In this document: piece after piece, positions 43,365 through 51,761 of the stretch
Position numbering within the stretch: position 1 is the stretch's first letter
How the letters are laid out: each line of letters begins with the position of its first letter
Made by a program: the position numbers and the translations under genes
Notes under the pieces: generated by a model
What the model was told of the DNA's origin: nothing
What the model saw: only the letters and a program-made list of their open reading frames with translations
The model's database searches: none
Source of the DNA: DASRBN01 sp035294305
GTDB lineage: Bacteria > Chloroflexota > Ktedonobacteria > Ktedonobacterales > Ktedonobacteraceae
Reading direction: 5' to 3'
Length of the DNA: 64,000 bases
NCBI GenBank assembly: GCA_035294305.1
Contig: DATGLD010000041.1
Location: 62,001-126,000 of the forward strand

Positions 43365-44135
43365 ATGGGAATGTTAGATGGAAAAGTAGCCCTCGTGACC
43401 GGCTCGGATAGCGGTATCGGTCGCGGCATCGCGATTGAGTTCGCGAAAGAGGGGGCGAGCGTGGTCGTTAACTACGCGCACAACCAGAAGGCGGCACAGG
43501 AGGTTCTCAACACCATCGAGCAGAGCGGCGGCAAGGCTTTTGTGATCCAGGCGGATGTTTCGCAGTACCAGCAATGCATGAGCCTGGTACAGCAGGCAGT
43601 CGAGCAATTTGGGCATCTTGACATTATAGTCAATAACGCCGGCATGGAGATACACAGTCCTTTCGTAGATGTCACGGAGGAGATGTTCGACAAGGTGGTG
43701 AGCATTGACCTGAAAGGTGCGTTTTTCTGCGCCCAGGCCGCGGCGCGCGAGATGATCAAGAACAAGATACCGGGACGCATCATCAACATCTCTTCGGTCC
43801 ATGAAGACCTGGCGATGCCACAAAACGTGCCGTATTGCTGCGCGAAGGGCGGGCTGCGCATGCTGATGCGCACGATTTGCCTGGAACTGGCGCCATACGG
43901 CATTACCGTCAATAACATTGCGCCGGGCGCGGTCGATACGCCGATCGATGCCGATGTCAAGGCTGACCCCAGGAAGATGCAGGCGCTGCTCGACGAAATT
44001 CCATTGCACCGCATGGGGCAGCCCTGGGAAGTTGGCAGGCTGGCCGTCTACCTGGCATCGGACGCGGCATCATATGTGACCGGTTCGACCTATATCATCG
44101 ATGGCGGACTGTCGGTCAATACGGGGGCGTTGTAG
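43365..44135 (+). CDS. Short-chain dehydrogenase (glucose-1-dehydrogenase-like)
   Basis: 256 residues; start ATG 43365, GGAAGGA upstream (an ATG two codons later is possible). Classical SDR: TGSDSGIGRGIA, NNAGMEIHSPF, Ser in NISSVHED, YCCAK with catalytic Tyr and Lys, and the C-terminal TGSTYIIDGGL. The VVNYAHNQKAAQEV segment after beta-2 lacks an acid and has Asn-Tyr, which suggests NADP. Glucose 1-dehydrogenases have this layout, but many relatives act on other alcohols. Probably transcribed alone. Confidence 0.87.
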   Translation: MGMLDGKVALVTGSDSGIGRGIAIEFAKEGASVVVNYAHNQKAAQEVLNTIEQSGGKAFVIQADVSQYQQCMSLVQQAVEQFGHLDIIVNNAGMEIHSPFVDVTEEMFDKVVSIDLKGAFFCAQAAAREMIKNKIPGRIINISSVHEDLAMPQNVPYCCAKGGLRMLMRTICLELAPYGITVNNIAPGAVDTPIDADVKADPRKMQALLDEIPLHRMGQPWEVGRLAVYLASDAASYVTGSTYIIDGGLSVNTGAL

Positions 44136-44246
44136 CAAAGTAAGCAGGCGGTTTGGCTGGCATAAGGATGTGGGGTAGGAACCAGGGCAACTATAATGGT
44201 ATCCCTCAGTGGCGTGAATTTAAGCCTATGAAGTGCGGGTCCCCAT

Positions 44247-44390
44247 GGAGGGCGACCACCAGGGTCCCTCCCCACATTCCCAGCCGCCCCCGCCCTTACA
44301 GTGACTACGCGCCGCTGTGGGATAGTCCTCGTGGTCATTGTAAGGGTGGAGAAGAGTAGCGGTGGGACGGAGACCCTTGTGGCCGCCCTC
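44247..44390. repeat. Nested composite family-A palindrome
   Basis: Outer arms AGGGCGACCACCAGGGTC (44249-44266) and GACCCTTGTGGCCGCCCT (44372-44389); inner arms CGCCCTTACAGTGACTACG (44291-44309) and CGTGGTCATTGTAAGGGTG (44330-44348). Each arm is a degenerate family-A unit, so the element is a palindrome of palindromes that fills most of the gap upstream of the NDH-2 gene. Confidence 0.65.
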
Positions 44391-44496
44391 TGCGGGGTCT
44401 GTATCCACATGCCTCGCCTGAATGAAAAGTGGGACCGTCCGCCGTCACACAAAGATGAGGATCTTAGATACCTTTTCTATACAGCGGGAGGAATAT

Positions 44497-45870
44497 ATGG
44501 GAGTGAATATGACCGGATCAACGCAGACAAATACCGATGCTAGTGAGCCAAAAGAGCCGGGCCGATCACGACCGCGAGTCGTGATTGTGGGCGCTGGATT
44601 TGGAGGGTTGCAGGCAGCAAAGGCGCTGGCGAATGCGCCCGTTCATGTAACGGTCATTGATCGCAATAATTATCACCTTTTTCAACCAATGCTCTACCAG
44701 GTAGCCACAGCTGGCCTGGCCCCTGATGACATTGCCTCGCCCATTCGCGATATTCTCAAGCAGCAGGCGAATACTGAGGCGCTGATGGCTGAAGTGACGG
44801 GCATCGATGTGGAGGAACAGCGCGTCCTGATGGGTGACGAATCTGTTCCCTATGATTACCTGATCTTGGCGACGGGCGCTACTAACAATTACTTCGGACA
44901 TGAAGAATGGAGGCAGCTTGCTCCTGGCCTGAAAACGTTAGAGCAGGCAGCGGGGATTCGCAATACGATCCTGGCAGCTTTCGAGGCAGCGGAGCGCGAA
45001 GCCGACCTGGAGAAACGCCGGCAGGATTTGACCTTCGTGCTGGTCGGTGGTGGGCCTACGGGAGTTGAGCTGGCGGGAGCGATGGCGGATTTGATGCACA
45101 TGACGATGGCGGGCCATTTCCGCCATATTCGTCCGTCATCAGCGCGCATCATCCTTGTTGAGGGCGAAGATAGAATCATGCCTTCATTCCCGGCCTCGCT
45201 CACGCGCAAGGCCAGCGCGAAACTACGCGAGATGGGGGTAGAAATCCGTACCAGCGTGCACGTGAAGGATATTGACGAGCACGGTGTGATGATCGGTGAT
45301 GAACATGTGACGGTGGAAAATGTGATCTGGACCGCCGGTGTGAAGGCTTCGCCGGCAGGTCAATGGCTTCACGCGCCGGTCGATCATGATGGACGCGTCA
45401 AAGTTGAGCGTGACCTGAGCGTACCGGGCCATCCCAACATCTTCGTGATAGGTGATACAGCAACAGTGACCCAGAATGGCAAACACCTGCCCGGAGTCGC
45501 TCCCGTCGCCATTCAGGAAGCAACTTATGTAGCATCGCAAATAGTAGACCGGATGAGCGGAAAACTGTACGTCAGGCCCTTTCACTATGTAGATAAGGGC
45601 ACGCTGGCGGTCGTAGGGCGAGCATTTGGAGTGGTTAATATCGGGATGTTTCGTTTTACCGGAGTGCTGGCCTGGTTTTTCTGGCTACTCGTCCACATCT
45701 ACTTTTTGATAGGCTTTAGAAATCGTCTTTTAGTGCTGCTCCAGTATGCCTGGATTTATCTCACATTTCAGAAAAATTCTCGCATCATCACAGGGAGTCC
45801 CGCCTGCCAGCGACTCCTGGACTCTGGCCGCATTCCAGGTTCATTGCCGCAGAGCGTGGGCAAGAGATAG
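44497..45870 (+). CDS. ndh: Type II NADH:quinone oxidoreductase-like FAD protein
   Basis: 457 residues from the ATG at 44497, with GGGAGGA upstream. FAD motif VVIVGAGFGGLQAAKAL at the start, the NDH-2 block NYHLFQPMLYQVATAGL, the NADH motif FVLVGGGPTGVELAGAMADL near 180, and FVIGDTA near 320. The C-terminus has a hydrophobic segment (VLAWFFWLLVHIYFLIGF) for membrane attachment. It transfers electrons from NADH to quinone without pumping protons and could feed the bd oxidase encoded 3 kb upstream. Monocistronic, behind a repeat element. Confidence 0.9.
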   Translation: MGVNMTGSTQTNTDASEPKEPGRSRPRVVIVGAGFGGLQAAKALANAPVHVTVIDRNNYHLFQPMLYQVATAGLAPDDIASPIRDILKQQANTEALMAEVTGIDVEEQRVLMGDESVPYDYLILATGATNNYFGHEEWRQLAPGLKTLEQAAGIRNTILAAFEAAEREADLEKRRQDLTFVLVGGGPTGVELAGAMADLMHMTMAGHFRHIRPSSARIILVEGEDRIMPSFPASLTRKASAKLREMGVEIRTSVHVKDIDEHGVMIGDEHVTVENVIWTAGVKASPAGQWLHAPVDHDGRVKVERDLSVPGHPNIFVIGDTATVTQNGKHLPGVAPVAIQEATYVASQIVDRMSGKLYVRPFHYVDKGTLAVVGRAFGVVNIGMFRFTGVLAWFFWLLVHIYFLIGFRNRLLVLLQYAWIYLTFQKNSRIITGSPACQRLLDSGRIPGSLPQSVGKR

Positions 45871-45873
45871 GGT

Positions 45874-45901
45874 CAGGACGACCACGTGGCTCGTCCTGTA
45901 G
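45874..45901. repeat. Short palindrome, mixed A/B type
   Basis: CAGGACGACCACGTGGCTCG then TCCTGTAG: arms CAGGACGA/TCGTCCTG around CCACGTGGC, followed by GGGACGG. Same layout as families A and B. Confidence 0.5.
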
Positions 45902-45944
45902 GGACGGAGCATGTTACCGGTCGCCGTAGAAAGGTTGCTCAACA

Positions 45945-48164
45945 ATGACCATCGAGATAAAAGTAGGGCCTCCGGTTATTACGATCAGCCAGGGGCGGAC
46001 CTTTATGGTCACAGACAAACATGGCTATATCAATACTGACAGCGATCAAGGAGTGTATGCTCTCGATACTCGTTTCATTAGCTTTTACAAAATCTATATT
46101 AATCGTGTGCCGTGGGAGGTGATCAATTCGAGCCAGATCGTTTTCTACGCCTCGCGTTTTCACCTGACGAACCCTTTGATCAATACCGAAGGGGGTCCAA
46201 TTGACGCGCATACATTGGGATTGACGATCAATCGCACTGTGAGCGAGGGCATCCACGAGGAACTGGAGCTTGTGAATTATAGTGGGAAGGCGGCGAAATT
46301 TCTGCTGGAACTGGGCATCCGCTCCGATTTCGCGGACATCTTCGAGGTGAAGAATCACGACATCGTACAGCGTGGCAAGCAACGTACGGTATGGGATGAG
46401 AAAAAACTACAACTCAACACCAACTACGATCACAAGGACTTCCACCGTGCGCTGATTTACCAGATACTCAATACAAACTCACCTGTGGGATATGCGAACG
46501 GGCGCATCTACTTTGAGATTGAGTTGAAGCAATATGAGAAATGGCAGGTGTGTGGTGATTTTATCCTTGAACACGGGCAGCATACCAGCAAGCCGAATCC
46601 GAAGAGTTGTAGTTTTGGACAAAAAGGCACATCCTCGTCAGGCGCGACGCCGCCGACTAAGAGCCAGGAGCGCAGCGATTACGACGAACGGCAAAAGCAC
46701 TGGCAGGATTCGGTCACGGATATCGCGACTCCCAATGATGACCTCTACAAGACCTATCGCCAGGCAGTAGATGACATGGGCGCGCTGCGCATCTATGATA
46801 TGGATGTTTCGCCGGATGCCTGGGTGCCGGCTGCCGGCGTACCCTGGTTCGTGACGCTCTTCGGACGCGATAGCTTGACGGTTTCGTACCAGAACATGGC
46901 CGTCTCTGCCGCTTTCGCGCGCGGCGCCCTCGAACGCCTGGCACAATATCAGGCCCAGGAACGCGATGACTGGCGTGACGCGCAGCCCGGTAAGATCATG
47001 CACGAACTGCGTGCGGGCGAATTATCGCACTTTCATAAGATTCCTTTTTATCCCTATTATGGTACCGCCGATGCCACGATCCTGTACTTGATCGTGCTTT
47101 CCGAATATTATCGCTGGACAGGTGACCTGGACCTGGTCAAGAAACTGCGCAAGGTAGTTGATGGCTGCCTGAACTGGATAGATCATTACGGCGACCTCGA
47201 TGGTGATGGGTTTCAGGAATACAAGACCTTCTCCTCGCTTGGTTACGAGAACCTTTCCTGGAAAGATGCGGGGAACGCGGTGGTGTATGCCGACGGCAGC
47301 CAGGTGAAACAGCCCAAGGGCACCTGCGAATTGCAGGGATATGTCTATGATGCCAAAACGCGCATGGCCGAAATCTACGCAATCCTGGGCGATGATGAGC
47401 GTGCCAAAGCCTTACAACAGCAGGCCGAGGAGCTGAAGCATAAGTTCAACCAGGTGTACTGGATGGAGGACGAGGGCTGCTACGCCTACGCGCTTGACCC
47501 ACACAAGAAGCTGGTCACTTCCATTGCCTCCAATGCCGGCCAGGTGCTGTGGAGCGGTATTGCCGACCCTGAGAAGGCGGAACGCACCGCGCACAGGCTA
47601 TTAGAGGAGGATATGTGGTCGGGCTGGGGCATTCGCACGCTCTCGGCCTATAATCCGGCCTATAATCCGTACCTGTACCAACTGGGATCGGTATGGCCGC
47701 AGGATAACGGCATCATCGCCGCCGGTTTCAAGCGCTATGGGCTGGTTGATGAGGCAAATAAAGTGATTCGCGGCATTTTCGACGCCATCGATCGCTTTGA
47801 GTCATTTCGACCACCGGAGGTATTCGCCGGAACGCATCGCGAGGGCGTCGAAGATTTTCCGGTGCTCTATCCGGGCGGCGCGAATATACCGCAGGCCTGG
47901 GCGACCGGCAGCATCTTCCACATGATTCGCACCATCCTGGGCCTGCGCGCCGATGCGCCCAATAAACGCCTGTACGTGAAACCGACGCTGCCGGATTGGA
48001 TACCATCCATCGAGCTACGACATATGCCTGTTGGACCCTGTTCGATCACTATTCGTTTCTGGCGTGAAAATGGGGACTCGCGCTGGGAGGTGGTGGATAT
48101 GCTGGCGAAGAAAGGCACGGCAAAAGAGGATATGATTTCGGTTCAGGATGAGCCGGAAAGATGA
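45945..48164 (+). CDS. Glycogen-debranching-type amylo-alpha-1,6-glucosidase
   Basis: 739 residues. The N-terminal beta domain (about 1-220) matches the bacterial glycogen-debranching N-domain (TDKHGYINTD..GVYALDTRFIS). From about 260 an (alpha/alpha)6 barrel follows: GVPWFVTLFGRDSLTVSYQ, DATILYLIVLSEYYRWTGD, GWGIRTLSAYNPAYNPYLY and a C-terminal beta cap. The Asp/Glu catalytic residues typical of the GH15/GH63-like barrel should lie around FGRDSL and SVWPQDNG. No signal peptide, so it acts in the cytoplasm on glycogen or related alpha-glucans. Preceded and followed by repeats, apparently alone. Confidence 0.85.
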   Translation: MTIEIKVGPPVITISQGRTFMVTDKHGYINTDSDQGVYALDTRFISFYKIYINRVPWEVINSSQIVFYASRFHLTNPLINTEGGPIDAHTLGLTINRTVSEGIHEELELVNYSGKAAKFLLELGIRSDFADIFEVKNHDIVQRGKQRTVWDEKKLQLNTNYDHKDFHRALIYQILNTNSPVGYANGRIYFEIELKQYEKWQVCGDFILEHGQHTSKPNPKSCSFGQKGTSSSGATPPTKSQERSDYDERQKHWQDSVTDIATPNDDLYKTYRQAVDDMGALRIYDMDVSPDAWVPAAGVPWFVTLFGRDSLTVSYQNMAVSAAFARGALERLAQYQAQERDDWRDAQPGKIMHELRAGELSHFHKIPFYPYYGTADATILYLIVLSEYYRWTGDLDLVKKLRKVVDGCLNWIDHYGDLDGDGFQEYKTFSSLGYENLSWKDAGNAVVYADGSQVKQPKGTCELQGYVYDAKTRMAEIYAILGDDERAKALQQQAEELKHKFNQVYWMEDEGCYAYALDPHKKLVTSIASNAGQVLWSGIADPEKAERTAHRLLEEDMWSGWGIRTLSAYNPAYNPYLYQLGSVWPQDNGIIAAGFKRYGLVDEANKVIRGIFDAIDRFESFRPPEVFAGTHREGVEDFPVLYPGGANIPQAWATGSIFHMIRTILGLRADAPNKRLYVKPTLPDWIPSIELRHMPVGPCSITIRFWRENGDSRWEVVDMLAKKGTAKEDMISVQDEPER

Positions 48165-48202
48165 ACTTTTCATCCCGAAAAATGGAGAAATGAAGGGACT
48201 GT

Positions 48203-48274
48203 AGGGACAGGGACAAACCACTGCCCTACAGAGCGAGTAATTCCGGGAGGGCGACCACAAGGGTGCGCCCCTAC
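48203..48274. repeat. Family-B and family-A palindromes side by side
   Basis: 48203-48231 is family B (AGGGACAGGGACAAACCACT then GCCCTACAG) and 48246-48274 is family A (GGAGGGCGACCACAAGGGTG then CGCCCCTAC), 14 bases apart. Their juxtaposition shows the shared design: complementary ends, an ACAA core, and a CCTAC tail. Confidence 0.65.
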
Positions 48275-48315
48275 AAGGACACGTTCTATATGCACATAGA
48301 AAGGATTGTTTAACA

Positions 48316-49329
48316 ATGCAAAAGAATAGAGCAGAAGTTGTGGTTATTACAGGCGCATCGGCCGGCGTAGGGCGTGCGACGGTGTGTGCTTTCGCCAAAC
48401 GGGGCGCGCATATTGGACTGCTGGCCCGCGGCACCGATGGGTTAGAGGGCGCGAAAAAAGATGTCGAACGCCTCGGAGGTAAGGCTCTCATTATACAAAC
48501 CGACGTGGCTGACTCTGACCAGGTCGAGGCGGCGGCGGCAAAGGTTGAGGAGGCATTCGGCCCAATCGACATCTGGGTGAACGTGGCGATGGCTTCGGTG
48601 TTTTCACCGGCAAAGGAGATGAAGCCGGAGGAGTATAAGCGCGTGACGGAGGTGACGTACCTGGGCCAGGTATATGGCACGCTGGCGGCTCTGAAACGCA
48701 TGCTGCCGCGCGACGCGGGCAGGATCATCAACGTCGGTTCGGCGCTGGCGTATCGCGGCATACCATTGCAATCGGCCTACTGCGGCTCCAAACATGCCAT
48801 CCAGGGCTTCACGGAGTCGGTGCGCTGCGAGTTGATTCATGATAAAAGCAATGTGAAGATCAGCATGGTGCAGTTGCCGGCAGTAAACACACCACAGTTT
48901 GGTTGGATCAAGAGTCGCCTGCCGAACAAGGCACAGCCAGTACCGCCGATCTACCAACCGGAACTCATCGCCGACGCCATCACCTACATCGCCGACCACT
49001 ACCGCAGGCAGATGTTCATTGGCCTCTCGACGGTGATCGTGATTCAGGGCAACAAAATCCTGCCGGGATTCGGGGACTGGTACCTGGGCAAAACCGGCTA
49101 CAAGTCACAGCAGACGAGCGAACCTGAGAACCCCAATCGTCCCAACAACCTGTGGGAGCCGGTTGATGGCAAGGGTGGCAGCGATCATGGCGCGCACGGC
49201 GCATTCGATTCGCGAGCCATGAATCGTAGCTGGCAATTGTGGGCCGATATGCATCGCGGGGCGCTGGCAATGGCGGGCGTGGGCCTGTTCAGCCTGGTAG
49301 GAGCCATGCTGTTCTGGAGGAGCAAGTAA
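48316..49329 (+). CDS. SDR oxidoreductase with C-terminal membrane anchor
   Basis: 337 residues; AAGGA before the ATG. The first ~235 residues are a classical SDR: TGASAGVGRATV, Ser in NVGSALAYRG, YCGSK with catalytic Tyr/Lys. A ~100-residue extension rich in Asn/Pro/Gly follows and ends in one membrane helix (MAGVGLFSLVGAMLFW). The stop codon abuts the ATG of a VKOR-like gene, so the two are co-translated and probably act together at the membrane. Substrate unknown. Confidence 0.87.
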   Translation: MQKNRAEVVVITGASAGVGRATVCAFAKRGAHIGLLARGTDGLEGAKKDVERLGGKALIIQTDVADSDQVEAAAAKVEEAFGPIDIWVNVAMASVFSPAKEMKPEEYKRVTEVTYLGQVYGTLAALKRMLPRDAGRIINVGSALAYRGIPLQSAYCGSKHAIQGFTESVRCELIHDKSNVKISMVQLPAVNTPQFGWIKSRLPNKAQPVPPIYQPELIADAITYIADHYRRQMFIGLSTVIVIQGNKILPGFGDWYLGKTGYKSQQTSEPENPNRPNNLWEPVDGKGGSDHGAHGAFDSRAMNRSWQLWADMHRGALAMAGVGLFSLVGAMLFWRSK

Positions 49330-49854
49330 ATGATCAAGATCAAGGGAAGTCCCGAGCAAGCAGAGATACTGAGCGAGCAACTGCGGCATGGCTTCGGCCA
49401 TTACCTGTCGCAACGGCGCGCTATCATCGGGCTGTCATTGCTCGCTGCCGGGTCAATGGGAATGATCGGGCTGTACCAGACAGGGATTATCCCGCATCTG
49501 CCGGAGCCGCCAATTCCCGGTCTGAATTCCGACAAAGTGGATGCCTCGGCGGAAGCTTATCAGAAGTTGGAGATGCCGGATTCCATCCTGGGTATCGGCA
49601 ACTACGCGATTACGGCGGGGCTGGCCGCGATGGGTGGCATGTATCGCGCCGAGCGGCAGCCCTGGATTCCACTGGCGATGACAGCGAAAATCGGCTTTGA
49701 TACCTACCAGGCCGCCAGGCTCTATCTCGACCAGACCACCAAGCAGAAGGCGCTGTGTGGCTATTGCATCCTGGCAGCGGTAACCACTATCGCCTCGATA
49801 CCGCTGGCAATTCCGGAGACAGTTGCCGCTATATCTGCCCTCATCAAAAAGTGA
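49330..49854 (+). CDS. VKOR-like membrane protein retaining only the CxxC motif
   Basis: 174 residues with about four membrane helices. The C-terminal LCGYCILAAVTT is the active-site CxxC of vitamin K epoxide reductase homologues, and MPDSILGIGNYAITAGL matches their G(V/I)PNALLG block. The shuttle cysteines that normally precede that block are missing: the equivalent stretch reads DKVDASAEAYQKL. The SD GGAGGAG overlaps the end of the SDR gene. VKOR proteins oxidise the thiol oxidase DsbA using quinone; without loop cysteines this one may carry out another quinone- or thiol-linked reaction, perhaps with the SDR partner. Confidence 0.68.
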   Translation: MIKIKGSPEQAEILSEQLRHGFGHYLSQRRAIIGLSLLAAGSMGMIGLYQTGIIPHLPEPPIPGLNSDKVDASAEAYQKLEMPDSILGIGNYAITAGLAAMGGMYRAERQPWIPLAMTAKIGFDTYQAARLYLDQTTKQKALCGYCILAAVTTIASIPLAIPETVAAISALIKK

Positions 49855-49861
49855 GGTCTCA

Positions 49862-50863
49862 TCACACCAGCGCAAGCGCGGCCCGTCGTTCAGCCATAGA
49901 CTGGATAGGAGGTATGGCTGAAACCGGCGGCGCAACCGCACTTCGCAGTCTCTCAACGGCAAGCCGGACTCCCTCACTGAATTGAATGTGGGGTTGCCAT
50001 CCGAGGAGATTGCGCGCGCGGGTATTATCGAGCGCGGTTGCCGGAGGGTCTGCCAACGAACCGGAAACGTAGACTGGCAAGAGATCGTTCCCTAAGAGGC
50101 GAACCACGGCAGCATAGAACTGGTTAGGTGTATAGCCATGTCCAGAACTGATGTGAATGGTTGCGTTCTTACCACGCTCCAGGGCGTTGAGATTGGCACG
50201 CACGACATCATCGATAAAGATGTGGTCGCGGATTTCATTGCCACTGCCGCGAATGACCGGGCGACGATTTTCCATAAGCATAGAAATAAAGTAGGTCAGT
50301 GGATGCTGCGCCAGTTCGCAATTTGTCTCGCCATAGATATCGGCATAACGCAAAATGGTATGTTTCAAGCCATAGTTGAGCGTGTAATAGCGTACGTAGG
50401 ATTCGCCGGCGACCTTGCTGATATCGAAAGGGCGGCGTGGGCAGAGCGGGGCGTCTTCCTTGATGAGAGACGCATCTTCCTCAGAATTACCCCCATAGAG
50501 ACTATTGCCTGCTGAGGCGAAAATAATTTTAGTGACATGGGCATTGACGCAGCTATCGAGGATATTCAAGAGGCCGCGAATATGTATATCGGCGTCGGTC
50601 AGCGGCGATTGGCCGATCGGAAATGGGCCACGTTCCCGTTGGGCCGCGTGATGGCTGAGGATGTCGGGACGTTCATTGCGCAAAATCATCTCGATTTTGC
50701 CATCGCGAATGTCAAGCTGATAGAAGCGGGCGCGAGAGTCTATGGCCTGTGCTGAGCCGGCTACCAGGCTATCAATGACGAAGACATCGTGTCCGGCATC
50801 CAGGTAAGCGTGTGCGATATGGGAACCAACAAAGCCGGCTCCGCCAGTTATTGCAATTTTCAT
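49862..50863 (-). CDS. NAD-dependent epimerase/dehydratase family protein with Tyr-to-Phe substitution
   Basis: 333 residues from the ATG at 50863 (AAGGG upstream). Extended SDR: TGGAGFVGSHIA for NAD, HHAAQRERG, Ser in FASAGNSLYGG, and a C-terminal substrate domain (RGSGNEIRDHIFIDDV, SSGHGYTPNQ) like UDP-glucose 4-epimerases. The catalytic YxxxK reads FDISK in CPRRPFDISKVAGE: the Tyr is Phe, confirmed by the codon TTC. Loss of this Tyr normally abolishes hydride-transfer catalysis, so the enzyme may be a binding protein or use another residue. It converges on the VKOR gene with seven bases between. Confidence 0.82.
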   Translation of the reverse strand: MKIAITGGAGFVGSHIAHAYLDAGHDVFVIDSLVAGSAQAIDSRARFYQLDIRDGKIEMILRNERPDILSHHAAQRERGPFPIGQSPLTDADIHIRGLLNILDSCVNAHVTKIIFASAGNSLYGGNSEEDASLIKEDAPLCPRRPFDISKVAGESYVRYYTLNYGLKHTILRYADIYGETNCELAQHPLTYFISMLMENRRPVIRGSGNEIRDHIFIDDVVRANLNALERGKNATIHISSGHGYTPNQFYAAVVRLLGNDLLPVYVSGSLADPPATALDNTRARNLLGWQPHIQFSEGVRLAVERLRSAVAPPVSAIPPIQSMAERRAALALV

Positions 50864-51205
50864 AGCATTACCCTTCGACTTCATTGTTGAGTATGTGGCG
50901 CAAACAGTTTTCTGGCCGCCATGACCATGAAAGAAAGAAGAAAGATTTAGTATTTCAGTCTATAGGCGATATGGTCATGATTGCTCTCTCTATTCAGTGT
51001 AACCTGGTGGCCTATTGATACTTCTCAATATATATATCGGGCGATTTAGCAGTGGAGTGAATAAGAATCCCTCCTGCAAGGACTGCTCTGGTATTGTCCC
51101 GCGACCCCGAGACAGGCAGGTACCAGACCATGGAAAATTCATCAGGAGGTCGACCCATCGCCCGCAATTGACGCGGCTGGTCAATCCTCCTGATATATGT
51201 GAGTT
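50864..51205. other. Intergenic gap upstream of the epimerase gene
   Basis: About 340 bases. A possible hairpin pairs ATCAGGAGG around 51147 with CCTCCTGAT near 51187, flanking CGACC/GGTC. A family-B-like word (GACAGGCAGGTACCAGACC) lies at about 51111-51129. Short plus- and minus-strand frames here look like noise. I recognise no riboswitch. Confidence 0.4.
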
Positions 51206-51336
51206 TCCTGACATCCACTCATAACTCGGGGTGCAGGGGTTTCACCCCTGCCGGGGTGCGGGGTGTCCCCGCTTGCTTCCCCTCCCGTCCTGACGGGCCA
51301 TAGGCCCGCTGAAAGAATTATGAGTGGATGGCAGGA
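51206..51336. mobile_element. MITE-like element with 19-bp terminal inverted repeats
   Basis: TCCTGACATCCACTCATAA (51206-51224) and TTATGAGTGGATGGCAGGA (51318-51336) are reverse complements with one mismatch. The 93-base interior is GC-rich and carries several hairpins (GCAGGGG..CCCCTGC, CGGGGT..CCCCG, CGGGCCATAGGCCCG). There is no coding capacity. Size and ends fit a miniature inverted-repeat element or a structured repeat; no flanking target-site duplication is clear. It ends nine bases before a strong promoter. Confidence 0.55.
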
Positions 51337-51344
51337 GTTTCGGG

Positions 51345-51373
51345 TTGACCAGACATTTCCCATGTGATATCAT
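51345..51373 (+). promoter_or_regulatory. Strong sigma-70-type promoter upstream of the small peptide and ABC exporter
   Basis: TTGACC at 51345-51350, a 17-base spacer, then TATCAT at 51368-51373, with TG placed one base upstream of the -10 (extended -10). This is the best complete promoter I found in the window. Transcription would start near 51380, about 60 bases before the 28-codon peptide ORF. Confidence 0.65.
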
Positions 51374-51442
51374 CACCCTGCACACGTTATTGTCCCTGGT
51401 GCATGCTTTCCTGCGCCGCCAGTTTGGAAAGGAGGTAGAAAG

Positions 51443-51529
51443 ATGAGCAAAAGCGCACGCCGCGCAACATCGATATCCAGCATGAAGGCATGGAACTGCA
51501 TCGAGGGGGCTGGAGAATGCAGATGCTGA
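51443..51529 (+). CDS. 28-residue Cys-rich peptide ORF (leader or precursor peptide candidate)
   Basis: ATG with a near-perfect SD (AAAGGAGGTAGAAAG), preceded by a complete promoter. The product starts MSKSARRATSISSMKAW and ends NCIEGAGECRC, with three Cys in the last ten residues and a basic Ser/Arg-rich first half. A transcribed, well-translated mini-ORF before an ABC exporter could be a peptide precursor (leader half, Cys-rich core) or a regulatory leader peptide. No modification enzyme gene is adjacent. Too short for similarity to be judged by eye. Confidence 0.45.
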   Translation: MSKSARRATSISSMKAWNCIEGAGECRC

Positions 51530-51679
51530 GTTATCATTCCGCGTCATAGCGTTCTCTATTACAAGAAAACGTATCCTCTTTTCAGCTTCCATAAGTCTCG
51601 TCTCTATTAAGATACTTTTGTCTTCTACTTTATTCCCTCTTGTGCTGGAACTCCTTGTCGCGCGCATCCTCATTCACTG

Positions 51680-51708
51680 ACCCCACCTGTTTGTTTTTGC
51701 TGTGGGGT
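51680..51708 (+). promoter_or_regulatory. Hairpin in the leader of the ABC exporter gene
   Basis: ACCCCAC (51680-51686) and GTGGGGT (51702-51708) flank a T-rich 15-base loop. It lies between the small peptide ORF and the exporter, 40-55 bases before its start, where it could attenuate transcription or affect translation. No T-run follows the stem. Confidence 0.35.
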
Positions 51709-51761
51709 GAGAGGTTTGTGTCATTTGCGATTGTTTGAACACGACTATGAGGAGCATCCTT

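Noticed and set aside
50864..51442. A riboswitch or structured RNA upstream of the peptide and exporter
   Set aside because: Hairpins exist but match no riboswitch consensus I know, and the terminal inverted repeats fit a MITE-like element better.
51242..51673. A 143-codon minus-strand ORF over the promoter and peptide region
   Set aside because: It crosses the MITE-like element and lacks SD and domain features.
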